DNA of 13,805 nt from Bacillota bacterium (GCA_023442495.1 JAEZZB010000113.1:1-13805); one strand, 5' to 3'. Counted from the first letter of the stretch, positions 7,281-13,805 are shown. Notes: a model not told the origin generated them from the letters alone. Translations and numbers: made by a program.

Positions 7281-7289
7281 TGATATAAT
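7281..7289 (+). promoter_or_regulatory. Extended -10 promoter of topA
   Basis: TGATATAAT (7281-7289) is a perfect TATAAT with the TGn extension. No good -35 box lies 16-18 nt upstream (TTATAT at 7261-7266 is the nearest), which is common for extended -10 promoters. Transcription would start near 7296, about 24 nt before the topA ATG. Confidence 0.6.
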
Positions 7290-7319
7290 GAACTAAGTAT
7301 AAAGAGAGTAGGGATGTAG

Positions 7320-9374
7320 ATGGCTAAAAATTTAGTAATAGTTGAATCTCCAACCAAAGCTAAAACATTGAGTAGATTTTTAGGTCGTAATTATAAGATT
7401 ATGGCTTCAGTTGGACATTTACGAGATTTACCAAAAAGCAAATTTGGAGTAGATATAAAAAATAATTTTGAACCAGAATATATTAAAGTTCGTGGTAAAG
7501 CAAAGATTATAAATGAAATAAAAAAAGAATCCGATAAGGCCGATAATATATACTTAGCTTCTGACCCAGATAGAGAAGGAGAAGCAATAGCTTGGCATTT
7601 ATCACATTTACTTGGTCTTGATATAAATCAAAAAAATAGGGTTGTATTTCACGAAATAACTGAAGATGCTGTTAAAAATGCAATTAAAAATCCAAGAAAA
7701 ATAGATTTGAATTTAGTCGATGCTCAACAAGCAAGAAGAATTTTAGATAGAATAGTTGGTTATAAATTATCACCAATACTTTGGAAGAAGGTTAAGAGTG
7801 GTTTATCAGCAGGAAGAGTACAATCTGTAGCATTGAAATTAATTGTTGATAGAGAAAATGAAATAAGAAATTTTAAACCTGATGAATATTGGACGATTGA
7901 TTTACTTGCTACAGTTGATAAAATTAAATTTGAAGGACAATATTTCGGAATACTCATAGATGATAAAATAAAAGAAATAAAGTTATCAGATGAAAAAGAA
8001 ACTGACAAAGTTATATCAAAATTAGGTAATGAATATACTATCTATGATAAACAAGTCAGTGAAAGATCTAGAAAACCATATGAACCTTTTACTACTTCAA
8101 CTATGCAACAAGAAGCATCAAAAAGACTATATTTTTCAACGTCAAAAACTATGTCAGTTGCACAACAATTATATGAAGGTATAAATATGGGTTCTGCATC
8201 TGTTGGATTGATTACCTATATGAGAACTGACTCAACTAGACTTTCAGATACTACTATTAATGAAGCAATTTCATTTATTAAAGAAAATTATGGTAAGGAA
8301 TATGCTTCACGTGGTAGAAAATACAATAATAAAAAAGCTAATGCTCAGGATGCTCATGAAGCTGTAAGAGTTTCTTCTATAAACAGAACTCCTGACAGCA
8401 TACGCGACTATTTAACTGCTGATCAATATAAACTATATAAATTAATATGGGATAGAACTGTCCAATCTCAAATGACAAATAGTAAATATCTTTCAACAAG
8501 ATATGATATAGAAAATAATGGTGAAATATTTAGAGCAAATGGTTCAATTATTACTTTTGATGGCTTCACAAAAGTATGGAGAACAAATGATAAGAGCATT
8601 GAACTTCCAAATATGAATAAGAAATATAAATTCCACCATGATAAATTAGAAAAAAATCAACATTTTACAAAACCAAAAGCTAGATTTACAGAAGCTTCTT
8701 TGGTAAAAGAGTTAGAAAAAAATGGAATAGGTAGACCATCAACATATTCTTCAATAATAAGAAGCTTGATAAATAGAAATTATGTTGAATTTGATAATAA
8801 ATCTATATTACCTACAGAGTTAGGTTTTAATGTAACTGATTTACTATTACAATATTTTGATGAAATTATCAATGAAGACTTTACTGCAAATATGGAAACA
8901 AGTCTTGATGAAATAGAAGAAGATAAAGTTGATTGGAAAAAACTACTTGCGGATTTCTATGGACAATTTGAACCAAAACTTGAAAAAGCAACAGAATCTA
9001 CAAAAGATTATAAAGTAGTTGATAAACCAACAGGAGAAAAATGTCCTGAATGCGGTGGAAGCCTATTATATAAACATGGTAGAAATGGTGAATTTATTGG
9101 ATGTGAAAATTTTCCGAATTGCACCTATACTAAAAATATTGTAATTTCATTAGGTATAAAATGCCCAAAATGTAATGGTAATATTATAGAAAAAGTGTCA
9201 AAAAATCATAAATTATTTTACGGTTGTGATAATTGGCCTAAATGTGACTGGTCGTCATGGGATAAACCAACGGGAGAAATCTGCAAAACATGCGGAGACT
9301 TGATGATTCATAAGAAAAATAGAAAAATAGATTTAGTTATGTGTCATAATGAAAACTGCCCGACTAATAAATGA
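7320..9374 (+). CDS. topA: DNA topoisomerase I (type IA)
   Basis: A 684-residue topoisomerase I that relaxes negative supercoils by passing a strand through a transient 5'-phosphotyrosine break. The Toprim domain (1-about 115) has E9 in VESPTKAKTL and the acidic triad in SDPDREGE (81-88). The catalytic Tyr300 lies in GLITYMRTDSTRLSD. GIGRPSTYSSI (469-479) is conserved. The C-terminus has three Cys4 zinc ribbons: C575/C578/C595/C601, C615/C618/C636/C642 and C655/C658/C675/C680. AGGG just before the ATG is a modest ribosome binding site. The gene is intact and at the usual location after dprA. Confidence 0.98.
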   Translation: MAKNLVIVESPTKAKTLSRFLGRNYKIMASVGHLRDLPKSKFGVDIKNNFEPEYIKVRGKAKIINEIKKESDKADNIYLASDPDREGEAIAWHLSHLLGLDINQKNRVVFHEITEDAVKNAIKNPRKIDLNLVDAQQARRILDRIVGYKLSPILWKKVKSGLSAGRVQSVALKLIVDRENEIRNFKPDEYWTIDLLATVDKIKFEGQYFGILIDDKIKEIKLSDEKETDKVISKLGNEYTIYDKQVSERSRKPYEPFTTSTMQQEASKRLYFSTSKTMSVAQQLYEGINMGSASVGLITYMRTDSTRLSDTTINEAISFIKENYGKEYASRGRKYNNKKANAQDAHEAVRVSSINRTPDSIRDYLTADQYKLYKLIWDRTVQSQMTNSKYLSTRYDIENNGEIFRANGSIITFDGFTKVWRTNDKSIELPNMNKKYKFHHDKLEKNQHFTKPKARFTEASLVKELEKNGIGRPSTYSSIIRSLINRNYVEFDNKSILPTELGFNVTDLLLQYFDEIINEDFTANMETSLDEIEEDKVDWKKLLADFYGQFEPKLEKATESTKDYKVVDKPTGEKCPECGGSLLYKHGRNGEFIGCENFPNCTYTKNIVISLGIKCPKCNGNIIEKVSKNHKLFYGCDNWPKCDWSSWDKPTGEICKTCGDLMIHKKNRKIDLVMCHNENCPTNK

Positions 9375-9403
9375 TTGAATGAAAAGGTTTTTTATGTTAA
9401 AAT
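9375..9403 (+). promoter_or_regulatory. Promoter of the ccpA-ptsH-ptsI group
   Basis: TTGAAT (9375-9380), directly after the topA stop, is followed by a 17-nt spacer and TAAAAT (9398-9403) with a TGn extension at 9395-9397. Combined -35 and extended -10 elements predict a strong promoter, with start near 9410 and an AGGAGG ribosome binding site at 9419-9424. No terminator was seen between topA and this promoter. Confidence 0.7.
9380..9393 (+). promoter_or_regulatory. Weak cre-like operator candidate
   Basis: TGAAAAGGTTTTTT resembles the catabolite-responsive element TGWAANCGNTNWCA, with three mismatches (the central C and the last two positions). It lies exactly between the -35 and -10 boxes of the promoter ahead of a CcpA-like gene, where a repressor would block transcription. 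In DNA this AT-rich such a match can easily arise by chance. Confidence 0.22.
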
Positions 9404-9429
9404 ATAGGAAATGCTATTAGGAGGAAATT

Positions 9430-10431
9430 ATGTCTAGAAAACCAACAATGGAAGATGTTAAAAATCTTGCTGGTGTATCTATTTCAACAGTTTCAAGAGT
9501 AATTAATGGTACTAGAAAAGTTTCACCAGAAAAGACTGAAGCTGTTAATAGAGCCATACAAAAACTTGGCTATAAACCTAATGAATTAGCCAGATCTCTT
9601 GTCATGAAGAAATCAAATACAATAGGTATTATTTTGGATGATATAGGGTATGAATATATGGCGCAGTATATAAGAGGAATAGATGAAATTGGTAAAATGT
9701 ACAGATATGATATTCTTCTTTATTCAACATTTGGTGATTTTGAAACTCAAAAGAAAGCGGTTGAATTCTTATCATCTAAACAAGTAGAAGGTATTATAGT
9801 TATATCTGAAAAGATTAACAATGAAATTTTATATTCCATCAAAGAATACGAAATTCCATATATATTATTGGATACTTTCTATAGTCCAGATGAATTCAAG
9901 ACAGTAAGTATAGATTACAAAAAAGCAATGAAATCATTAACTGATTATTTTGTGGAAAAAGGACACAAAAATCTATGCTATGTTAAAACTAGAGGATCAT
10001 TCTCAGCTTCTGAATTGAAGGAAAATGGATTTAACGAATCTGTAGAAAAAAATTCATTAGAAGCTTTTGTATTTTCTGTAGAAGATAATCAAATAGAAAA
10101 TGGTTATAAATTTATGGAAAATAATATTAATAAACTAAGAAATAATAATATTACAGGTGTATTAGCTGAAACTGATAGTATTGCTCTTGGTATATTACAT
10201 TATTGCTATGATAAAAATATAAAAGTTCCAGATGAATTTTCCGTATCAGGATTTGGAAATACCGAAATTTCAAGGCTATATAGACCTAGCCTTACAACAG
10301 TAAGACTACCATATTATGACATAGGAGCAATTGCTGTACGTGTATTAATTAAAATGATAGGTGAGGAATTAGATTTCAATCAATCTGTGAGTCTTAATCA
10401 CGAAATAATGAAACGAGATACCGTAAAATAA
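9430..10431 (+). CDS. ccpA: LacI-family regulator resembling catabolite control protein CcpA
   Basis: A 333-residue LacI/GalR regulator. The HTH (about 5-27) includes VSISTVSRVING, and the hinge helix YKPNELARSL (48-57) has the minor-groove leucine position. A periplasmic-binding-like effector and dimer domain follows. Length and much of the C-terminal third match Bacillus CcpA: TDSIALGILH, then RPSLTTV, then YDIGAIAVRVLIKMI. Tyr296, Arg304 and Lys308 keep the spacing of the CcpA positions (295/303/307) linked to HPr-Ser-P binding. CcpA represses or activates carbon genes when bound to HPr phosphorylated on Ser46. It has its own strong promoter and AGGAGG site, and ptsH follows after 19 nt. 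CcpA is the best call, mainly from these residues and the linkage; a sugar-specific LacI regulator is the alternative. Confidence 0.8.
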   Translation: MSRKPTMEDVKNLAGVSISTVSRVINGTRKVSPEKTEAVNRAIQKLGYKPNELARSLVMKKSNTIGIILDDIGYEYMAQYIRGIDEIGKMYRYDILLYSTFGDFETQKKAVEFLSSKQVEGIIVISEKINNEILYSIKEYEIPYILLDTFYSPDEFKTVSIDYKKAMKSLTDYFVEKGHKNLCYVKTRGSFSASELKENGFNESVEKNSLEAFVFSVEDNQIENGYKFMENNINKLRNNNITGVLAETDSIALGILHYCYDKNIKVPDEFSVSGFGNTEISRLYRPSLTTVRLPYYDIGAIAVRVLIKMIGEELDFNQSVSLNHEIMKRDTVK

Positions 10432-10450
10432 ATAAATTTTGGAGGAAATA

Positions 10451-10711
10451 ATGGCAGAAAAAAAAGTTATTGTACTAAATGAAACAGGTTTACACGCTAG
10501 ACCAGCAGCAGCTTTGGTTCAATTTGTAAAAAGCATACCTGGTGAAGTTGAGTTAGAAAAAGAAGGTAAAGTAGCTAATGCTAAAAGTATTTTTAGTGTT
10601 ATGAGTCTAGGTATATCTAAAGACACAGAAATCACAGTTAGAGTTACTGGTGAAAATGAAGAAGAAAATGTAGATAAAGTAGTTGAATTCATTTCAAATT
10701 TAACTGATTAA
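10451..10711 (+). CDS. ptsH: HPr, phosphocarrier protein of the sugar PTS
   Basis: An 86-residue HPr. It accepts phosphate from enzyme I on His15 (TGLHARPAA, 12-20) and passes it to sugar-specific EIIA domains. Ser46 within NAKSIFSVMSLGI (43-55) is the site used by HPr kinase in Gram-positive bacteria to make the CcpA corepressor, so both functions look intact. The ATG at 10451 follows a strong GGAGG (10441-10445). A TTG 12 nt upstream would sit at that site and is not the start. It lies directly after the CcpA-like gene and before ptsI. Confidence 0.97.
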   Translation: MAEKKVIVLNETGLHARPAAALVQFVKSIPGEVELEKEGKVANAKSIFSVMSLGISKDTEITVRVTGENEEENVDKVVEFISNLTD

Positions 10712-10716
10712 TTGTT

Positions 10717-10745
10717 TAAGGATACCTATGAGTATCCTTATTTTT
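10717..10745 (+). terminator. Terminator/attenuator hairpin between ptsH and ptsI
   Basis: TAAGGATAC (10717-10725) pairs perfectly with GTATCCTTA (10732-10740) around a 6-nt loop and is followed by TTTTT (10741-10745). The ptsI ribosome binding site starts 3 nt later, so ptsI has no room for its own promoter here and must be read through. The hairpin probably lowers enzyme I relative to HPr or protects the ptsH mRNA end. Confidence 0.82.
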
Positions 10746-10757
10746 ATAGGAGATATC

Positions 10758-12476
10758 ATGACTGAAAGATTTAAAGGAATTGCGGCTTCTGATGGCGTTG
10801 CAATAGGTAAAGTATATTTATTTGAAAAAACTCAAATTGAATTAAATGAAGAAAATATTTTAGCTTCTGAAGTTGAAAATGAATTAAATAGATTAAATAA
10901 AGCGATTCAAGAATATTCTGATGAATTAAAAAATAGAAAAATAACTACTGATGCTGAAAATGAAGTAAGAAATGCTCATATTGAATTGGTATCTGACCCA
11001 TCATTAGTTGAAATGACAACTGATAAAATACAAAATTCTCTATTTAATGCTGAATTTGCACTGCATTCTACTATTCAAGAAATGGCTTTTGTATTTGAAA
11101 TGATGGATGATGCATATCTTAAAGAAAGAGCAGCAGATTATAGAGATATTGGTGAAAATATCATGTATAAATTAAAAGGTATTACACCAAAAAATTTATC
11201 ATCATTAGATGATAACTATATTATTGTAGCTGAAGAATTAACTCCAACTGACACTTCTACAATGGATAAAGCACATGTATTAGGTTTAGTTATGGAATTA
11301 GGTGGTAAGACATCTCATTCATCAATTATTGCTCAAACTTTGGGTATTCCTGCTGTAGTTGGCATGAAAGATATTAGATCTAAACTAAAGAATGATGATT
11401 TAATTATATTAGATGCTTTAGAAGGCGTTGTTATCTTAAATCCTGATGAAAAGACAGTATTAGATTATGAAGCTAAGTTTGCTTCTATGAAAGCTAGTAA
11501 GGAACTTGCAGAAAAATATAAATTTGAAAAACCTGTTACATTAGATGGTAAATCTCTTGAAGTTGTTTCTAATATAGGAGGTATTGAAGATCTTAAACTT
11601 GCTCTTGAAGACGGCGCTGAAGGTGTTGGATTATTTAGAACTGAATTTCTATATATGGAAGGTGATGATTTTCCTACAGAAGATGATCAATTTGCAGTTT
11701 ATAAAGAAGCAGCTGAATTATTAGAAGGTAAACCCTTAATTATTAGAACTCTTGACATAGGTGGAGATAAGGGACTTAAATATTTCGAATTTCCAAAAGA
11801 AGAAAATCCATTCTTAGGATGGAGAGCTTTAAGAATTGGTTTTGATAGAAAAGATATATTAAGAACTCAGCTAAGAGCTATTTTAAGAGCCAGTGCATTT
11901 GGAAATGTTAAAATACTTTTACCAATGATAATTAGTGTTAAAGAAATACAAACTGTTCAAGAATACATTGAAGAATTTAAAGATGAATTGAGACAAGAAG
12001 GACATGACTTTAATGAAAATATAGAAGTTGGTATCATGATAGAAACTCCTGCTTCTGTATTTGTTGCTGAAGATTTGATTCAAAATTGCGATTTCTTTAG
12101 TATTGGAACTAATGACTTAACACAATATATACTTGCAGTAGATAGAGGAAATGAAAAAATTTCACATCTATATGACTATTTCAATCCTGCAGTACTTAGA
12201 GCTATAAAACAAGTAATAGATGCTTCACACAAGTACGGTAAATGGACTGGTATGTGTGGTTCAATGTCATCTGATGTTCAGGCAACTTATTTATTATTAG
12301 GTATGGGGCTTGATGAGTTCTCTGCAGTTAGCTCTAAAGTTGGTTTGATAAAATCCGTTATCAATAATGCAAATTTAAGTGAAGCTCAACAGTTTGCACA
12401 AAAAGCATTATCATTATCACAATTAGATGATATAAGAGTTTTATTAAAGGAAAAAAATGACGAATTCCATTCATAA
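10758..12476 (+). CDS. ptsI: PTS enzyme I (PEP-protein phosphotransferase)
   Basis: A 572-residue enzyme I that takes phosphate from PEP and passes it to HPr His15. Active-site His187 lies in GGKTSHSSIIAQ. Counterparts of the Escherichia coli PEP and Mg2+ residues are present two positions earlier: R294 (GLFRTEF), R330, R356 (GWRALR), E429 (MIETP), D453 (SIGTNDLTQY), R463 (DRGN) and C500. The loop around that cysteine reads GMCGSMSSD rather than the usual GMCGE(M/L)AGD, and the following FSMS segment is also altered. The ATG at 10758 has AGGAG at 10748-10752. An upstream in-frame ATG (10728) lies inside the terminator hairpin and lacks a ribosome binding site. The end overlaps the next gene by 20 nt. 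Confidence 0.96.
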   Translation: MTERFKGIAASDGVAIGKVYLFEKTQIELNEENILASEVENELNRLNKAIQEYSDELKNRKITTDAENEVRNAHIELVSDPSLVEMTTDKIQNSLFNAEFALHSTIQEMAFVFEMMDDAYLKERAADYRDIGENIMYKLKGITPKNLSSLDDNYIIVAEELTPTDTSTMDKAHVLGLVMELGGKTSHSSIIAQTLGIPAVVGMKDIRSKLKNDDLIILDALEGVVILNPDEKTVLDYEAKFASMKASKELAEKYKFEKPVTLDGKSLEVVSNIGGIEDLKLALEDGAEGVGLFRTEFLYMEGDDFPTEDDQFAVYKEAAELLEGKPLIIRTLDIGGDKGLKYFEFPKEENPFLGWRALRIGFDRKDILRTQLRAILRASAFGNVKILLPMIISVKEIQTVQEYIEEFKDELRQEGHDFNENIEVGIMIETPASVFVAEDLIQNCDFFSIGTNDLTQYILAVDRGNEKISHLYDYFNPAVLRAIKQVIDASHKYGKWTGMCGSMSSDVQATYLLLGMGLDEFSAVSSKVGLIKSVINNANLSEAQQFAQKALSLSQLDDIRVLLKEKNDEFHS

Positions 12477-13089
12477 TGATTTCTTAAAAAAAATAAATAA
12501 TCTTACAAATGAAGAAGAAATTATTTTTACAAAGAATATTTCTTCTTTGCTTTTAGAAGTACATGAAGTTAAGGATTCAACTGTGAATTGGAAACAAGAA
12601 TTCACTGATGAAATAAATTTATCTCTATTTAAGCATGGATTGATGAAAAATCAAGGTCTAAAAGATTATGTTTTAATAGATTTGTTAAACTCAAATACTT
12701 TTTTATTAAAAGATAGATCTGTTTCAAGACTAATTAAAGGAAATTCACTTTTTAATCTCATTATAAATGATGACTTAACATTAAATTATGAAATAGATGA
12801 GAAATTAGGAGATAAAATTATTGACTTAGTTGAACTAAATACTTTAGCTTATTATAAGCCTAGTTTAGCTAAAAAAATTTTTGAAGCTAAGTTTAAAAAT
12901 CTAAATTCGAAAAAAATATATAAACTATTCACATATTATTCAGCAAAATATACGATTGATTTAATTGTAGAAAAAAGTAAAGTAAATTCTAGTGATGAAG
13001 ATTTACTTTTAGAATATCAAGAAATAATAGATTTTATCTTTAATTCATATGAAGATTTTACTAGATATAACCCTAAATGGTTAGAATAG
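12457..13089 (+). CDS. Unrecognised 210-residue protein coupled to ptsI
   Basis: I do not recognise a family. The ATG lies inside ptsI (20-nt overlap) with AAAGG 6 nt upstream (12446-12450), a clear sign of translational coupling and of a real gene. Codon use looks like the neighbours. The protein is soluble-looking: no signal peptide, no obvious membrane segment, no cysteine, many Lys/Glu/Asp/Asn and leucine-rich helical stretches. Features that stand out are VNWKQEFTDE (about 44-53), LKDYVLIDLLNSN, a Tyr-rich stretch around IYKLFTYYSAKYTID, and the C-terminal FTRYNPKWLE. It is the last gene of the ccpA-ptsH-ptsI group and ends just before a large terminator. A role linked to the PTS is only suggested by position. 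Confidence 0.8.
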   Translation: MTNSIHNDFLKKINNLTNEEEIIFTKNISSLLLEVHEVKDSTVNWKQEFTDEINLSLFKHGLMKNQGLKDYVLIDLLNSNTFLLKDRSVSRLIKGNSLFNLIINDDLTLNYEIDEKLGDKIIDLVELNTLAYYKPSLAKKIFEAKFKNLNSKKIYKLFTYYSAKYTIDLIVEKSKVNSSDEDLLLEYQEIIDFIFNSYEDFTRYNPKWLE

Positions 13090-13096
13090 ATTATTT

Positions 13097-13178
13097 AAGA
13101 GAGTTGGGAAATAAAGTGGACTTTTAACAATTATTTTTAGTTCAACTTTTAGTATCACTTTAACGCCAACTCTTTTTT
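13097..13178 (+). terminator. Large two-stem terminator of the pts group
   Basis: The outer stem AAGAGAGTTGG (13097-13107) pairs with CCAACTCTTTT (13166-13176), 11 bp with one G-U. Then comes a small internal loop (GAAA / ACG), an inner 7-bp stem TAAAGTG (13112-13118) with CACTTTA (13156-13162), and a 37-nt apical region. A T run (13173-13178) follows. It starts 8 nt after the stop of the unrecognised gene. It is far larger than a usual intrinsic terminator. Confidence 0.75.
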
Positions 13179-13345
13179 AATTTGAACTTATAAGTAATAA
13201 ATTAATAAAGAGTAAAAAAATTAGTATATTTGGCTAAATAATAAATAATTAAAAAGTCAAAAAGCAAAATTATTTTGTTAAGTAAATGTAATATATTTAT
13301 GAATTATTCTAATAAAAGTTGAAAATATTATATTTAAATACATAT

Positions 13346-13410
13346 TTTTAAAAAGTTCAAAATTATCTATATTATTTACATAAAATCAAAAGAATTTTAA
13401 AAAGTTCAAA
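13346..13410. repeat. Direct repeat TTTTAAAAAGTTCAAA (two copies)
   Basis: The identical 16-mer TTTTAAAAAGTTCAAA occurs at 13346-13361 and 13395-13410, with 33 nt between copies. The core AAGTTCAAA also appears inverted as TTTGAACTT at 13181-13189, and a looser AAAAAGTC-AAAA version lies at about 13251-13265. The second copy overlaps the foot of the Fur terminator. Confidence 0.7.
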
Positions 13411-13439
13411 TGGTATCTTTATATATGATACCATTTGAA
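13399..13439 (-). terminator. Terminator of the Fur-family gene (minus strand)
   Basis: A perfect 13-bp inverted repeat, TTCAAATGGTATC (13405-13417) with GATACCATTTGAA (13427-13439), encloses a 9-nt loop. Read on the minus strand it is followed by C and then TTTTT (complement of 13399-13403). On the plus strand the downstream bases are A-rich, so the orientation fits the minus-strand gene ending at 13525, about 85 nt earlier. Confidence 0.75.
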
Positions 13440-13524
13440 TAAAAAGATAAAAACAAAAAATATATAAGAAATTAATATAGATTTGTATATAAAATAGAAT
13501 AATTAAACTTATAATATTAATTTA

Positions 13525-13805
13525 TTATTTTTGACAGTCTGAACAAAGTCCGGAAAATTCAAAAGTATGACCGGTTATCTTAAATCCGGTTTCTTCTTCA
13601 ATTTTCTTTTCAATTTCATGAACTGGACAATGATCTAAATCTATTGTCTTACCACAGTTTGTACAAATAATTTGATGAATATGATTTTCATTATTTAGCT
13701 GATAGTAAGCAACACCATCTTGACCAACACTTTTCAAAACAATATCCGCATCTGTAAATGTAGCCAAATTTCTATAAATAGATGAAATTTTAATTTTATC
13801 ATTTT
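13525..13805 (-). CDS. Fur-family metalloregulator, C-terminal part (cut by window end)
   Basis: Minus-strand gene reading into the window; 92 codons plus the stop are visible and the N-terminus lies beyond base 13805. The frame continues past the TTG at 13767: upstream residues read KISSIYRNLATFTDAD, the Fur recognition-helix region, so that TTG is an internal Leu. The dimerisation and metal domain has HIH, CTNC and CSDC. The two CxxC pairs would hold a structural zinc, as in most Fur, PerR and Zur proteins. Further possible ligands are D/H/C in DLDHCPVHE and the later His in KITGHTFEF. Whether it senses iron, zinc or peroxide cannot be decided from this part. It converges on the pts group. 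Confidence 0.9.
   Translation of the reverse strand, partial: NDKIKISSIYRNLATFTDADIVLKSVGQDGVAYYQLNNENHIHQIICTNCGKTIDLDHCPVHEIEKKIEEETGFKITGHTFEFSGLCSDCQK

Larger units (their letters stand above)
13179..13524. other. AT-rich non-coding region between convergent genes
   Basis: About 345 bp with no convincing reading frame, RNA gene or promoter on either strand. It contains the minus-strand terminator hairpin (13399-13439) and several copies of a short AAGTTCAAA motif. The rest is A/T homopolymer-rich sequence without other structure that I can support. Confidence 0.7.

Noticed and set aside
9752..9765. cre-like sequence inside the ccpA coding region (AGAAAGCGGTTGAA)
   Set aside because: Three mismatches to the consensus and located within a coding sequence whose residues are conserved anyway.
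10439..10450. TTG start for HPr upstream of the ATG
   Set aside because: It coincides with the GGAGG ribosome binding site. HPr from the ATG at 10451 places His15 and Ser46 at their standard numbers.
10728..10757. ATG at 10728 as ptsI start
   Set aside because: It lies within the terminator hairpin and has no ribosome binding site. The ATG at 10758 has AGGAG 5 nt upstream and gives the family N-terminus.
13275..13303. Possible promoter TTGTTA-17 nt-TATGAA in the right intergenic region
   Set aside because: Both boxes are weak, no gene or stable structure follows, and such matches are expected by chance in this AT-rich stretch.
13346..13410. Short repeats as a CRISPR array
   Set aside because: Only two exact 16-nt AT-rich copies, no regular spacing with a third copy and no cas genes.
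13531..13536. TTGACA on the plus strand near the Fur gene
   Set aside because: It is the complement of minus-strand coding sequence at the end of the Fur-family gene, with no fitting -10 box or downstream gene.
13765..13767. TTG at 13767 as the start of the Fur-family gene
   Set aside because: The frame remains open to the window edge and encodes the conserved SSIYRNLATF region, so this TTG is an internal leucine.

Overview
The window reads as ordinary chromosomal DNA from a very AT-rich, low-GC Gram-positive bacterium (Bacillota). The pointers are the gene order, AGA/ATA/TTA-rich codon use, strong GGAGG-type ribosome binding sites, and an HPr that carries the regulatory Ser46. The low GC and the mix of clostridial and bacillar traits would fit an anaerobic coccus lineage of the Tissierellia/Peptoniphilaceae type, but that placement is inference. 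I see no transposase, phage gene, CRISPR array, rRNA or tRNA.

Left edge (1-328): the 3' end of an unrecognised gene, a hairpin terminator, and a good vegetative promoter (TTGACA-17 nt-TAAACT).

Translation and secretion operon (329-5126): ylxM-ffh-rpsP-khpA-rimM-trmD-rplS are packed tightly. Their start and stop codons overlap or lie within about 15 nt, and several ribosome binding sites sit inside the preceding gene. This is the classic SRP, S16, KH protein, 16S maturation, tRNA m1G37 and L19 cluster. A terminator-like hairpin follows rplS, with rbgA (ylqF, 50S assembly GTPase) directly behind it. S16 is unusual in having a 61-residue, Lys/Glu-rich, coiled-coil-like tail that ends in a perfect 18-bp tandem repeat.

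DNA metabolism block (5127-9374): rnhB-yraN-dprA form a coupled group behind a promoter-like sequence. topA follows with its own extended -10 promoter. These cover RNA/DNA hybrid removal, a putative nuclease-fold protein, ssDNA handling and DNA supercoiling.

Carbon-control block (9375-13178): behind a strong promoter lie a LacI-family regulator closely resembling CcpA, ptsH (HPr), ptsI (enzyme I), and an unrecognised 210-residue gene whose start lies inside ptsI. The regulator keeps the C-terminal Tyr/Arg/Lys pattern at which CcpA touches HPr-Ser-P. HPr keeps His15 and Ser46, and enzyme I keeps its catalytic residues. The corepressor, its partner regulator and the phosphotransfer enzyme are therefore made from one locus. 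A terminator hairpin between ptsH and ptsI may set the HPr to enzyme I ratio. The group ends in an unusually large two-stem terminator.

Right edge (13179-13805): about 350 bp of AT-rich non-coding DNA with short AAGTTCAAA repeats and a minus-strand terminator, then the C-terminal part of a convergent Fur-family regulator cut by the window end.

I found no clearly new defence or mobile system. The most interesting items are the ccpA-ptsH-ptsI-unknown gene linkage, the unknown coupled gene, the S16 tail, the altered cysteine loop of enzyme I, and two similar hairpins squeezed between cotranscribed genes.
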